Source: Pascua guehoae | Lineage: Eukaryota > Basidiomycota > Tremellomycetes > Trichosporonales > Trichosporonaceae | Assembly (NCBI GenBank): GCA_001600415.1 | Contig: BCJX01000003.1 | Location: 1,108,809 to 1,172,808 of the forward strand | Length of the DNA: 64,000 nt | Direction of reading: 5' to 3' | Shown here: positions 46,365 through 56,644 of the stretch, piece by piece | Layout of the letters: each line of letters begins with the position of its first letter | Numbering within the stretch: position 1 is the stretch's first letter | The notes under the pieces: generated by a model | What the model was told of the DNA's origin: nothing | Databases searched by the model: none | The model's input: only the letters and a program-made list of their open reading frames with translations | Made by a program: the position numbers and the translations under genes

Positions 46365-47374
46365 CGGTACACCTGTCCAATCCAATGCGAAAGGCCACCG
46401 TGCACGGCATCACGGTGAAAATGGTCCATGGTCGCCAGATTGGTGGACTAGCTTGTAGTCTCTTTGACATGGATGGAGTACACACTCTGTTAAAGTCCTC
46501 TTCAAGTTGTGCGTGATGGTGGTGAGAGCTTGTACCCAAGGGTAGCTTCAGTGGCTGTCACGAAGAATCGCGTCTTGAAGGTTGGGCGGTTGGTGAAATG
46601 AGTACAGAGCGGATGGTGTGCAACTTCTACCACGGCCTTTGAAGCTCTGCAACACAACAAATACATACGTTTACGAACATACAATGACCCTCGTAAAGGT
46701 TGACACTATGCGTTCGCCAGCCACAGAGAGCACAAGGCAGTATCACAGCTTTTGTGAAAAATCCCTGTCGCCAAGCAAGGGGGGGTTCAACCTCTAATCG
46801 GGTCACCGCTCTCGGCCCCAAAGTCTCGCTATGACCTCGTGGGTGGGGGCTGCCCGTCGCGTACATAGATCCCGTGCTCGGCCAGCAGGCCCGGGGCACA
46901 GGAATGACTCCTGCAGACTGCCTGCTGCATGCTACAGCAAAGGGGGCTTGCAAGGTCAGTGCGTTACGCCACTTTGTCTTCAGTCGCCGCCCAGGCCACA
47001 AAGGTTTGCAAAACAGCATTACAGCACTGGGTTGCGCCACGCTCATACCATGCGACTTGAACCAGGTTGCAAGGCCCAAGATTCGAGGTGTTGGGGCGTT
47101 GGGTCAAGCATACCTGAGGCCACCCTGGAGGCAGTTGCAACTTTTCTGACGGCCACTGTGTTATGTCTGGGGAGGCGCGTGCAGTGCAGTGCAGTCAGTA
47201 CAGTGCAGAGTCGGGTCAGGGTTGCGAGTTAATGAGGATGGCCATTGTACCTGTGCGCCTGTTGCACGAGCCGAGTTGGCTATCAGTATACTGTACAGCC
47301 GCGTCTGAATGGTCTCAGACTGCTCTCTCGCCAAGAGGGGCAGGACGCTGACCAGAGGGGTCAGGGGGGGGGGG

Positions 47375-47474
47375 NNNNNNNNNNNNNNNNNNNNNNNNNN
47401 NNNNNNNNNNNNNNNNNNNNNNNNNNNNNNNNNNNNNNNNNNNNNNNNNNNNNNNNNNNNNNNNNNNNNNNNNN
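47375..47474. other. Assembly gap (about 100 N)
   Basis: A run of N flanked by G homopolymer sequence on both sides, so the missing piece is probably G-rich or homopolymeric. The true length is unknown. Confidence 0.95.
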
Positions 47475-47664
47475 GGGGGTGGCAATGTAGAGGACGAGGT
47501 GGACACGACTAGACGATCCATGCGCTCGCCCGATGCCCAAAAGACTTGGCATTTATGGCGCGTTGCCTTTGCCTCTGCCCACTTGTCATTTGCTCCATCT
47601 CTCACTACCCATTGCTCCTCACTCGTGCCGGTCCCATCAACGACACGACCGACGTGCGACCGCA

Positions 47665-49062
47665 ATGAGACCCGTCAATATCGTCTGGGCTTTATCCCTG
47701 GTGGCCTCTACAGCGAGGGCACGAATGTCTGCTGAAGAGTTTAATGCCTGGATTGACGCCCTCCCCGATAGTTGCCTCAAAGCCTGCATCGGAGTCGGAT
47801 GGTGCAAGCAGGAGGGCACTTGCGTGTGCGGATGGATGGATGAGGCGAGATTCTGTATGAATGGGTGAGCTTTCACATCTGGCAAACTCACACCTATGCC
47901 TCTTTACTTATACGCCCAGGTGTGAGGAACATATGGGCACGTTCGTCAGCGTCGTAATGGCGCAATGTAACGACTTGAAATGGCCGACTTCGGATTCGTA
48001 TTCAACCTCCCAGGCTACGCCTCCACCCCCTCAGCCTACGTATTCAACCCCCGAGGCTACGCCTTCACCCCCTCAGCCTACGACTACAACCTCTGAGGAT
48101 CCGCCTTTTACCCTTGAGGAAGCGACTTCAACCCGTCCGCCTGCGTCCTCACCAACTTCGAGTGAACCTTCACGCACTCCGCTTGAGCCCTCATCCGCTC
48201 CGCTTGAGCCCTCATCCGCTCCGCCTGATCCTTCATCCGCTCCGCCTGCATCTTCATCCCCTCCGCGTGCCTCTTCACCCACTCTGCAGGTGTCTTCACC
48301 GACTGGGCCTGCGTCTTCACGCGTTCTGTCGTCGGTTTCAACGGGCCGGCCAAGCGACGCCGCCGCCGCAGGTGGAGATGAGTCCGACACACGGACATTG
48401 ACACCAACGTCGCCCAACATCGCGGCCATTGCTGGAGGGGTTGTGGGCGGCGTTGGCGCACTGTTGCTAGTCGGACTGCTCTTCTGGCTCCGGCGGCGGC
48501 ATCAGCGAAAAGTGATCAAAGCTCCACTCGGCAACTTTGAGGGCATGGCGGGCAGCAACGTCAATGTCACCCCGTACACGCACAGCGGCCTGCCTCCCAT
48601 GAACCCCAAGCCGATCCCAATGCCCGTGCCGGTCCCCGCCCCCAGCCCGGCGGGGGACCCCACCCCCGGTCCCGCGGCGGTCATAGACGACAAGCGGGGT
48701 TCCACGCAAGAGCCTTCTTCGTCCTCGGAAATGTGAGTCGTCCTTTTGCAGTGAGAAAAATTATAAAATAACATCTAACCACCACCAAAAGATTGAATCT
48801 TGTAACCCCGGAAACCCCCTTGACAACGCCCCCGCAGGGCTCGGATCAACCGTCGACCTCGATCTCGACCTCGAACGTCCTAGGGATCGCGGATACGGGC
48901 ACCAGCTCATCCACCTCTGCACCACCACCACCCCGAGCCCCGCGCGTCGTCCACGCAGAGGATGCAGGGGTGGTCGAGGACATTGTTCTGCCCCCCATGT
49001 ACAATCCCGGTTGGGCCAACAGGAACAATGCGGGAGGAGGGGAGTCGCAGGCTGCAACTTGA
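47665..49062 (+). CDS. CFEM-like type I membrane protein with cytoplasmic PPxY motif
   Basis: Three exons (47665-47864, 47920-48732, 48792-49062) give 427 residues in phase. The signal peptide is MRPVNIVWALSLVASTARA. An ectodomain of about 70 residues has eight cysteines (DSCLKAC, GWC, GTCVC, RFC, NGC, AQC), the number and rough spacing of a fungal CFEM domain. A long Pro/Ser/Thr stalk with repeats such as EPSSAPLEPSSAPPDPSSAP follows. One transmembrane helix lies at about 234-257, then RRRHQRK. The tail holds a Pro-rich PMPVPVPAPSP segment and near its end LPPMYNPGWANRNN. CFEM proteins bind haem or act as surface sensors. The last acceptor (CCAAAAG before ATTGAATC) is weak in sequence but is the one that keeps the frame. 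Confidence 0.8.
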
Positions 49063-49566
49063 GTGCCAAGGTCAAGGTCGCAGCTGAGGGCACGGGAGCA
49101 GCGCTTGCATAATCCTGGGCGGTGGATCGAGACCGACCTGTGTGGCCGCGATACCGAGGAGCACAGAGGTCGCGTGACCCCTCTGAAGGCGGGGTCATCC
49201 ACCCCACTGCGTTTGTTGGCGAGGTGCTATAGACTAGGCTCTTTTTTTCCTACTGGATCGCAGTCTGGTGTGAGACGAGCCTTTGATACAAAATTATTTT
49301 TAAAAATTATTCTGCCGGGCCATCATGTCTATAATTCACGCGTGTCTGTCTTGCTGTCTCCACACCTATGCGAGTCTAGTAGATCCTCTGCGTAGTAGCC
49401 ATTTTTTTTTTCTAACTGCAAGGGCGGCGACCTCTGGGCCTAGTCGTCGTCATCTATTCCTCTGTGCTTGTCACTTCCTTTATGCTGCTCACTTCATTTA
49501 TTCCTTTTCGCCACCGTACCCGCCGTCAAGCGACTGACCCAGGTTCCTGCCCCGTGCCCCGCTGGC
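49063..49566. other. Intergenic stretch
   Basis: 3' flank of the CFEM-like gene. It is AT-rich with TTTTT and TTTTTAAAAATTATT near 49295, a probable 3'-end region. No gene is seen. Confidence 0.5.
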
Positions 49567-49826
49567 CTACCAACCTCTAACGAACATCTCACCCTTTGCA
49601 GACGCAGCATCGGCCTGTGTGACCCTTGTGGCACCAGGGTGGCACAGGTTGTCCAGATGGACAAAGTACGCGACGGCGGCGTCCACGCTCGATGCGGCTG
49701 TGAGTAGGCCGTGGTTGTGCAGAATGACGCCCTTGCCCTCAGCGCCGAGCGCGTGGCAGATGTTGATACCCTCCTGGTCGTCGAGGACGACGCCGCAAAA
49801 GGTTTCGTACAGATGGCATACCCTGG
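49567..49826 (-). pseudogene. Relic of a class II aldolase/adducin domain gene
   Basis: Read on the minus strand, a frame without ATG gives CHLYETFCGVVLDDQEGINI, then HALGAEGKGVILHNHGLL and TAASSVDAAVAYFVHLDNLC, before a TAG at 49567-49569. The NHGLLT core and the VVLD-EEG and VDAAV-YF-HLD pattern are those of class II aldolase/adducin C-terminal halves. The N-terminal half with the other zinc ligands is absent. Upstream sequence becomes ATTT repeats and then a tRNA gene. I see no start or upstream exon, so it is best read as a truncated, decayed copy. The frame is still open, so the loss may be recent. Confidence 0.65.
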
Positions 49827-49979
49827 TGCCATCCCACTTTTATTTTTATTTATTTATTTATATGTTTCCCCATCCCAGTACTGTACCATGCCCACACGAC
49901 AAATCGCCAGACTGCCACACCCCCAACCAACCGTCCCCCGCCAACTAATACCAGCAAGAAAAAAGCAAGACATTGCCAC

Positions 49980-50071
49980 TGACGTTTGACAGGATTGAAC
50001 TGCCGACCTCATGCGTTACACTGACGGTTCCAGTGTTAAGCATGCGCTCTAACCAGCTGAGCTAAATCGCC
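49980..50071 (-). tRNA. tRNA-Val(AAC) with an 18-nt intron
   Basis: On the minus strand the sequence opens GGCGATTTAGCTCAGCTGGT (acceptor strand and D arm). The anticodon stem CATGC/GCATG holds loop TTAACAC with anticodon AAC at 50037-50035. An 18-nt intron (50033-50016) sits one base 3' of the anticodon and pairs with the loop. The T arm is GGCAG-TTCAATC-CTGTC. The acceptor pairs except for one A-A mismatch at position 5-68. A T6 terminator lies just downstream (about 49959-49965, minus strand). It is probably functional; the mismatch leaves a pseudogene possible. Confidence 0.8.
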
Positions 50072-50768
50072 TGTGCTGGGGTGAAAGCCACTCAGGGGCT
50101 GCTGTGGCGAGCGTCACGCTGATTGGGGACATGAGGTGTAGCTGGAGACGAGCGTGTGCTCATAAACACGCGCTGGGTTTCGTGAAACAGCTTGTACAGG
50201 CACAGGCACAGGTGCAGGTGCAGATACAGATGCAGATGCAGATGCAGGTGCGACCGGAAAGGATTTTGACTGCCAGGTTGAGCTCGGTCGCAGGCACGCA
50301 GGGTCTGGTATGGGAACTGCTGGGAAATGTATAGGGGCCGCCGTCTCCCACTCTGGCCTCGAGATCGCGGCCCTTGATGTACATGGTGGGTAGTACAACT
50401 GCAAGGGTAGACGACATGATGGAACTTAGACTGGTGCACGACTTCCTACGCGTACTGTACCATCGGATTGATGTAGAGAGTGTCCATTCTCGCCATCGAG
50501 CACCGCCACGCTAAATGTGGCAGTCTCAGTAATTTTGGGTTGCATCTGCACAGGGCAGCGTGGCAGCTGGGTATGGCCCATATAATTTCAAGTGTAAATA
50601 CCAAGCAGAGGGACAAAGGCATGCCACTGTCATACTCACCGTGGACGTCAGACCATCCTCCACGTTGCCCAAGGCTCAAAGTAACACTGCAGTCCACCCA
50701 GACGCCCATGTACGACACGATGCATTCCCGACCCCCTCGAGATCTGTCCCTCACAGCCCTTGACGCGC
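50072..50768. other. Intergenic stretch with hexanucleotide repeats
   Basis: An array of CAGGCACAGGTGCAGATG-type 6-mers lies at about 50195-50250. No exon is supported. The right end is the 3' flank of the large minus-strand ORF. Confidence 0.5.
50195..50250 (+). repeat. CAGGTG/CAGATG hexanucleotide array
   Basis: About nine consecutive 6-mers of form CAGRYR follow each other without interruption. Confidence 0.8.
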
Positions 50769-53663
50769 TCACGCCCACTCTCCCCTGGCGGCCGCGCGCA
50801 TGGCGCCGCGGCGGCGAAAGGCGGCCACGTCGTCTTCGGACGGCACGTTTTCCGCCCACTGTTGCAACCACGCGCGGAGGACCTCTTCGTCGCGGACGAG
50901 GTTCACCTCGCCGTCGATACGTACGCGGCGGCGGGGGCCCTCTTCCTCGCCGACGGCGAGGAGGGCGCGCTGCATGCTCGTGCGCTGGGGGCGCATGCCG
51001 AGGGCGCGCATCCACGCGAGTGCCTGTACGGCCTCGTCTGCGCCAAAGTAGCGTGCGGCGAGGTGGATGAATGCGTTCCACGCGCTGGGGTTGGGGATGA
51101 GGTGGGCAAAGGGCCCGTCGCGGGGCGCGGGGCGGGTGTCGGTTGAGGCTGGTGGTGGCGAGGCGAGGGTGGGGGGGTTGAACAGGTCGGCGAGGGCGCC
51201 GAGACCGCCGCGGGCGCGCGTGAGGGGTGTTCCGACGGCGGCGAGTTGGGGCCAGTTGCCGAGCACGATTGTGCGGAAGAGATCGCGCCCGACGTCCCAT
51301 GGCTGCGAGACGCCGTGCTCGTCGCGCCACGACACGCGAGCATACTCGCCGTCGTCGCCCCGGAACGAGCGCAGGCCCAGTACCGTGTTCGGATGCGTGA
51401 CCGCCCAGTTGCGCTCGGGGAGCAGCGACGCCCGGCCGGGCCGCAGCACGTCCGCCAGCGCCTGCAGCCGCGCATGGAACGGGTCCGCATCCGGGTCGCC
51501 AGGGTACTGTGCCAGATCGAGAAGGTATGTCAGGCTCCACGTGTCTGGAGTCACGCCCCAGCGCGGCACAGCGCACGCCCACAGCCGGAACGCGAGCGCG
51601 GGCACCTGCGCACGCAGGCACAGCCGGAGGAGCACGTTGAGTGCCCCGACGTCCAGAGGAATGTTCCATTTCAGGCTCGTGGACGGTTCCGCGGTATAGT
51701 TCGGCTTTGGCGTCTGGTGCCGCAGGAGGAGGTGCGCCAACCACTGGCTTGTCCCGCGCCCACTGCGAGACACCCCTCGCCCGCCTGGGTCTTGGACGTC
51801 GTCCACTTGAGTTCGCTTCTTACGCCCGCGCTTCTGAACCATCCACGGTTTCAGCTTGTCCGCAGGCATGGGCAGTTTCACACGCTGGCCGTGTTGATCG
51901 ACGAGCTTGAATGCCTCGCCCACCGTCGCGCGCCAGTCGCTGCTGGCCTCGTCTCGTCGCGCCGCCACCTTCTGGTACTGTGCCTGTGCACCCGCAGCGA
52001 GGGCTGCAGAGTTGAGGTACCGTGCGCGCTCGCGCGGCTCGGCCGCGTCGTGCAGCCTGCGTAGCTCTTCCCACAGCTCGGTGGCTGCCGCTCCATCGCC
52101 GCGGTCTACGAGGCCGCTGATGATTGGCGTAAACGACCAGGCAGATACCGCGTCGTCGGGGATCGCGTTGGCGAGTTCCACAAGCGATGCCGTTGGCACA
52201 GTGCGGTCCTGTGCCGCAGCGTGCGAGAGAATGCTCCATAGGCGGGAAGGATCTCGCAAAGCCAAGTCCAAACTCGCAGCATCGTCCCCTTGGGCCGACG
52301 CCGAGCCTACGGGTGCCAGTCGATGCGAACCCGCCCCCGCGGGGCGCTGCTGGAGCAGAGGTTCAAGCACAAGAAATGTCTCGCGGAACGACTTGGCCGC
52401 ACGCGCAATGACAACCCGCTGCGCCGGGTTCAGGTTGGAATCAAACCCAAACGCAAGCGCAATGTACTGGAGCGCCTGGTGCTTGTCGTGCGCGTTGAGC
52501 GCGACGTTTGCCGCAGTTCGCCATTGCTGCTCGGTGACTGTGATGTGGTACTTTACGCAGTGGTGGAGAACCGCGGTCACGCTGCGGGGCACAAGGTAGC
52601 GAGAGGACAGGAGTGCGTCCTTGATCCTGGGCGAGAGCGCGAGGCTGACACGTGGCGGCGGTGCGGCGCTCGCGGCGCTCGACGACGGAGAGGGTGGTTG
52701 GGTTGAGGGATCGTCGTGCACAGCTGCAGACTCGGTGTTGAGTTTCTCCAAGCCCTTGAGCATATGTGGAACCACGCGCCCCATCTGGTGCAGTACGGCC
52801 GGCGGGAGATTGGCCGCGGTACGCGCGCCGCTCTTGTCGTACCCGGCAAGAACACGGAGCAGGCGAAGAGTCCGTGCCAAGAGAAGCCGCGCGACCTCTT
52901 CGGCGGGGAGGTTTTGCTGGTTGAGTGCGACGCCCCGGTCCAGAAGGTCCATTGCCAAGTCTACTGCTGGCCCGAGGAACACAAAGCTGGCAGTGTACGT
53001 GACATGGCGCACGTACAGCCCGACCAAGTAAAGAGCCCCGTCGACGGGCTTGTCCGTCTGCGATGCCTGGAGCGTGCTGATGAGAACAGGGAGCAGCCGC
53101 GCTAGCGACGCTCCATTTTGGCGCAGCTTGAGGATGGACCGCAGTATGGACCAGTCCCACTCGTATCCGGGGGCAAAGGCAGCGGGGTGCACTGTGGCGA
53201 GCAAACTGTCGGGCGATGTCAAGCGTGCCGCCGAGGGGTCCAGATGGTATTGTTGGAGCCGGTGCTCGAGACGCGAGAATGGTTGCTCCGCCGTCGGTGC
53301 TGGGATATTGTCACCGTCGGAGAGCTCACTGCGTGAGGCAAATGGAGACCACAGATCGCCGGGGAGTTCTGGATCGATTTGTGGGTCTTGGACCAGAGGC
53401 GGGGACACTTGCTCAGTCGGTCTTGGTCTTTCCCCCCGCACGTCTCGACCAATTTGCACTCCTCGGGGTATTGGTTCTAATCGTTCTAATCGCAATCTTG
53501 CGTCTGGGTTTACTTCTTCGACATCGACGCGCAGTGCGGCAGTGGTCGACGTGCTCGCTGGTCGCATCGGTCTCGTCGGCCGCACGACCGACCGTGGTGC
53601 CTGCACCAGCGCCGCTCTGTACGTTAGCGCGATGCTCTCAGCTTTCCTGAGCTTACCTCCCAT
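50769..53663 (-). CDS. Large intronless PPR-like (helical repeat) protein, probably mitochondrial
   Basis: One uninterrupted frame gives 964 residues. The N-terminus (MGGKLRKAESIALTYRAALV, then RSVVRPTRPMRP) is basic and may be a presequence. The body is alpha-helical with PPR-like stretches such as YLVGLYVRHVTYTASFVFLG, PLDVGALNVLLRLCLRAQVP and SAWNAFIHLAARYFGADEAV with LAWMRALGMRPQRTSMQRA. Repeats are degenerate and I cannot count them reliably. The C-terminus is basic (AAFRRRGAMRAAARGEWA). Its large size and lack of introns are unusual here. A role in mitochondrial RNA metabolism is inferred by analogy to fungal PPR proteins. It is divergent from DCC1 over about 300 bp. Confidence 0.75.
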   Translation of the reverse strand: MGGKLRKAESIALTYRAALVQAPRSVVRPTRPMRPASTSTTAALRVDVEEVNPDARLRLERLEPIPRGVQIGRDVRGERPRPTEQVSPPLVQDPQIDPELPGDLWSPFASRSELSDGDNIPAPTAEQPFSRLEHRLQQYHLDPSAARLTSPDSLLATVHPAAFAPGYEWDWSILRSILKLRQNGASLARLLPVLISTLQASQTDKPVDGALYLVGLYVRHVTYTASFVFLGPAVDLAMDLLDRGVALNQQNLPAEEVARLLLARTLRLLRVLAGYDKSGARTAANLPPAVLHQMGRVVPHMLKGLEKLNTESAAVHDDPSTQPPSPSSSAASAAPPPRVSLALSPRIKDALLSSRYLVPRSVTAVLHHCVKYHITVTEQQWRTAANVALNAHDKHQALQYIALAFGFDSNLNPAQRVVIARAAKSFRETFLVLEPLLQQRPAGAGSHRLAPVGSASAQGDDAASLDLALRDPSRLWSILSHAAAQDRTVPTASLVELANAIPDDAVSAWSFTPIISGLVDRGDGAAATELWEELRRLHDAAEPRERARYLNSAALAAGAQAQYQKVAARRDEASSDWRATVGEAFKLVDQHGQRVKLPMPADKLKPWMVQKRGRKKRTQVDDVQDPGGRGVSRSGRGTSQWLAHLLLRHQTPKPNYTAEPSTSLKWNIPLDVGALNVLLRLCLRAQVPALAFRLWACAVPRWGVTPDTWSLTYLLDLAQYPGDPDADPFHARLQALADVLRPGRASLLPERNWAVTHPNTVLGLRSFRGDDGEYARVSWRDEHGVSQPWDVGRDLFRTIVLGNWPQLAAVGTPLTRARGGLGALADLFNPPTLASPPPASTDTRPAPRDGPFAHLIPNPSAWNAFIHLAARYFGADEAVQALAWMRALGMRPQRTSMQRALLAVGEEEGPRRRVRIDGEVNLVRDEEVLRAWLQQWAENVPSEDDVAAFRRRGAMRAAARGEWA

Positions 53664-53964
53664 GTCGAATCGCCCTCATTGTGTCGTGTATGTCAGCATT
53701 GCCAGTTGGGCAGAGGCCGAGATTGAAGTGAATGTTGTTGAATATCGGGTTGCAGCCTCTCAAAGTGGGTGAAGTTCAAGCATCCATCCGTGTCTCAGGG
53801 CAGATCACGTGGGTCAGAGACCATGCGGGTGCCTGGAAATCTCCGCCACTGGCAACAATGTCGACAACTGGACGCGTCGCGTCCAAAGTCAACACAATGT
53901 CGTGGCTCACGCTTTTCCACATCAACACACTGCCCAACTAGACCATTACAACCGACGCGCCTCC
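53664..53964. promoter_or_regulatory. Divergent promoter between the PPR-like gene and DCC1
   Basis: 301 bp between start codons. It contains ATCACGTGGG near 53804. No coding sequence is supported. Confidence 0.45.
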
Positions 53965-55407
53965 ATGTCGACCGCGCCAACAGTACCGAATGTGCGCATG
54001 CCAAAGGAATGCGTCACGATCCGCTTTCCGGCCGCGGACGCCGAGGAGAGCTACCAGCTGCTCGAGCTGCCGCCTGAAATCTTAAAGGTCGTCGAGGGGG
54101 GTGAAGTGGTACCGTGAGTGAGATACCAGGGCGCGACAAGAATCTGGAGCTTTCAGAAATAATGAACATACCTAGTGACCTCGCAATGCTAACTGACCAG
54201 CCTGACTATCAAGGGCCGACCCTCGGACGAAGCTGTATTGTGTACTGCCGACAAGACGTATGCGCTACGCACCGTGGCGATTTCCAACTCGCTCCTCGTG
54301 CTACGTCCCCCTGGTGCCGCGGCACCACCGCCCACAGCGGGTCCGACACTACACATCCGCGATGTGTGCCACGAGGTGCTCGAATGTGTCCCGGCCGCTG
54401 GTCGGGTCGAGCGGCTGCTCACCGTCCTCCGCGAGAGCGCGTGGGGCGGGCTGGATGCGGGTAGCAGTGGGGGGAGGGAGACGAGGGTGGGAGACAAGCG
54501 CCGGCGCGGGCACGCTGGGGGAGATGGGGATGGGAAGCGGTACTCGCGCCTCCAGCTGTCGAGCATTATCCAGGCGTCCGAGGCCGAGCTTGCACGGGCA
54601 CTGCGGGAGAACAACGTCGTCGAGGTCGGCGGATACATGCTCCTCTTGCCACCCGCCCAGCTGGGAGAGCTCCTCACACTCGTCCTTACCCTCCTCACGA
54701 TCCACGTCGACGACACCGAAGAGCCCATCACGGTGTCGGCGCACAAGGTCGCGGGTGCCCTCGAGGACGACCACGACGTGGACCCCGAGCTCTGTGAGCG
54801 TGTCATGCACCTCTTTGGCTCCGTCGAGGGGGATCTCTGGGAGTGCGATGTCAAGCGTGTTGTGAGGGAGGTGGGGAAGGGGCTGTTGGTCAATATCAAG
54901 GTGAGTTGGGATGCCTGTAGTGTGTGGGGAGGAGGAAGGCGCAAGTCGGAACAATCGGGTTCCGGCTCATTCAGGAGACACAATCTACGACGACGCAACT
55001 TCCCCAATGCACTGCACGCAGCCTCCACTAACACACAGGAACCAAGCCCATCAGACGAGTTTCTCGCCGCCTGGCGTGCGGCGACAGGCGAACCATGGTG
55101 CGACCACGCAGACCTCTCACTCCTGGTCGGCGAGTGTCTCCTCTCGGACGCCCCGCCGTCGGCGTTTACCACATCGTGCCCGCGCATCCAGTACTTTCCG
55201 ACACACGCCCTGCCCTTGCACCCACCAACCCGCTTTGCCGACCTGTTCCTCACGCGCCCGCGCTGGCGGCCGGCCGAGATGGAGCCGTTCCTCGCGGGCC
55301 TGTTCCGCGAGGGGGATACAAAGGCGCGCGATAAGCTTGTGGCCAAGTATGTCCGCGTCGTAAAGGAGAGGGAGGGGACGTGGTGGTACCCACGGAGGAT
55401 GGGTTAG
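53965..55407 (+). CDS. DCC1: Sister-chromatid cohesion protein Dcc1 (Ctf18-RFC subunit)
   Basis: Three exons (53965-54113, 54201-54900, 55039-55407) give 405 residues in phase. The N-terminal part has YQLLELPPEILKVVEGGEVV, IKGRPSDEAVLCTADKTYAL and ISNSLLVLRPP, the beta-rich block typical of Dcc1. KRYSRLQLSSIIQASEAELA and VEVGGYMLLLPPAQLGELLT begin the winged-helix series. The end, LFREGDTKARDKLVAKYVRV and WYPRRM, is the conserved C-terminal WH3 that contacts Pol epsilon in other species. Dcc1 with Ctf8 and Ctf18-RFC loads PCNA for cohesion establishment. A charged insertion (about 160-185, GRETRVGDKRRRGHAGGDG) interrupts the middle. Confidence 0.9.
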
Positions 55408-55669
55408 AGCAGGGGGTTGCGGTTGAAGGGATCGGGGGCGATGAGAGGCTGAGGTTCGAGCAGTGACGGGTTGAGTGACAACGGCGAGGTCCGTCTCGTC
55501 GAGGGACTGCAGATGTGACAGGCGTACTCTACATGCATATTCTACGATTGCAACAGTGGCCACCAAGGCAGTGTAGCAACATTACGAGTTGGGGCCGGGC
55601 GAGCGAGTGGTGAGTTGGCCCATAAGAAACGAGGACTGGGTTGAAGCGGACCAAACGGGGCCTGAGGAG

Positions 55670-56644
55670 CTACAGTCCAGACTTTTCGTTCGCTGGATAG
55701 GAAGGTGCACCTGGTGCGTCTGAACGGTTGCTGCTGGATGGTCCAGCTGGAGTTGACGACGTGCCCGCGGGCGAGTAGGCAGCTGAGGAGAGTTAGCGGG
55801 ATAATACCTGGGCAGCCCTGCACACTTGGCACAGCCCACATCAATGCCAGGTGCCAAGCTGGGTACACTCACGCAAGCATTCAGCATTCCGCTTGCGCTC
55901 CAACCATGCCTCACGCTCCTTCTCTGTCCGCTTCCAAAAGTTGTTGCTGAACCCCATCCCGAGCGCGAGCCTAGCCTCGATGGCCGCCTCGCTCCCGGGG
56001 TCTGGCAACGTCGGGACGAGGGCCTCGGGGTCAGGCTTGAAGTTGATGAGAATGTAGTTGTTCTGGAAGAGGGGAACTTTGAACTCGTTGCTGACGATTG
56101 TGGACTGGTGTTAGGGTCGGGCCGGCCGGAGGCAGGACGAGATGGGAGATAGGTGGGGATCGAAGAGGCGTAGAAGTAGACATTCGCCGCCATGGACTCA
56201 CAAACGGGATCGTCAACGAGTGCAGTGTAGGGGGGCCGTCGTACCGCCTTTGAGCCTCGTTTAGGTCTTCGACTTCGCGATTCGAGGCCATGAACACGAT
56301 CTGAGGTCAGGCTTTGCTCACAACATTGCCTGGGCGGCGATAGAGAGGACAAAAGGGGCGTCAAGACAAACGAGGCATTCCTCCATAAGAAGCACCTGTA
56401 TTTACCATCCTCGCGCACGAATGTCACTCGTCTCCTAAACTCGGCACAGAGTAAGACGGAAACCTCCACGTACCCTCTGATCGGTAAGAAAGACGCTGCC
56501 CTTTGCCACCTCTTTGCGCTTGGGCCCCTGCATGGTGGCGGGAACGCGGAGCTCGATATCGCTGATATAGCCCGGGGTGAGGAGGTGCTCTCCCTGATGA
56601 ATGGGGAAGCTCTTTGCGCCTTCTGGGAATGGGTTATACGACAT
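55670..56644 (-). CDS. WBP2-like GRAM-domain protein
   Basis: Four exons read MSYNPFPEGAKSFPIHQGEH, KEVAKGSVFLTDQR, IVFMASNREVEDLNEAQRRY, then TLHSLTIPFSTIVSNEFKVP with LFQNNYILINFKPDPEAL, and a last exon with AAIEARLALGMGFSNNFWKR at the end of the one before it. GSVFLTDQRIVFMAS and the SLTIPF...PLFQNNYI pair match the GRAM fold of WBP2 and related fungal proteins. The C-terminus is Ser/Pro-rich and ends PANEKSGL. Animal WBP2 carries PPxY motifs that bind WW domains of YAP and NEDD4. Here the nearest sequence is LPAYSP, so a canonical PPxY is absent. An upstream in-frame Met at 56695 exists, but MSYNPF suits the family better. Confidence 0.85.

Larger units (their letters stand above)
45439..47664. 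other. Gene-poor stretch with assembly gap
   Basis: I find no exon chain in the readable sequence. Notable items are a poly-A tract at 46334-46364, a GCAGT run near 47185-47215, and about 100 unknown bases at 47375-47474 flanked on both sides by G runs. Coding sequence hidden in the gap cannot be excluded. Confidence 0.5.

Noticed and set aside
49494..49832. 112-codon minus-strand ATG frame over the aldolase relic
   Set aside because: It is a different frame from the one showing the NHGLLT aldolase pattern; the Ser/Thr/Arg-rich product is a shadow.
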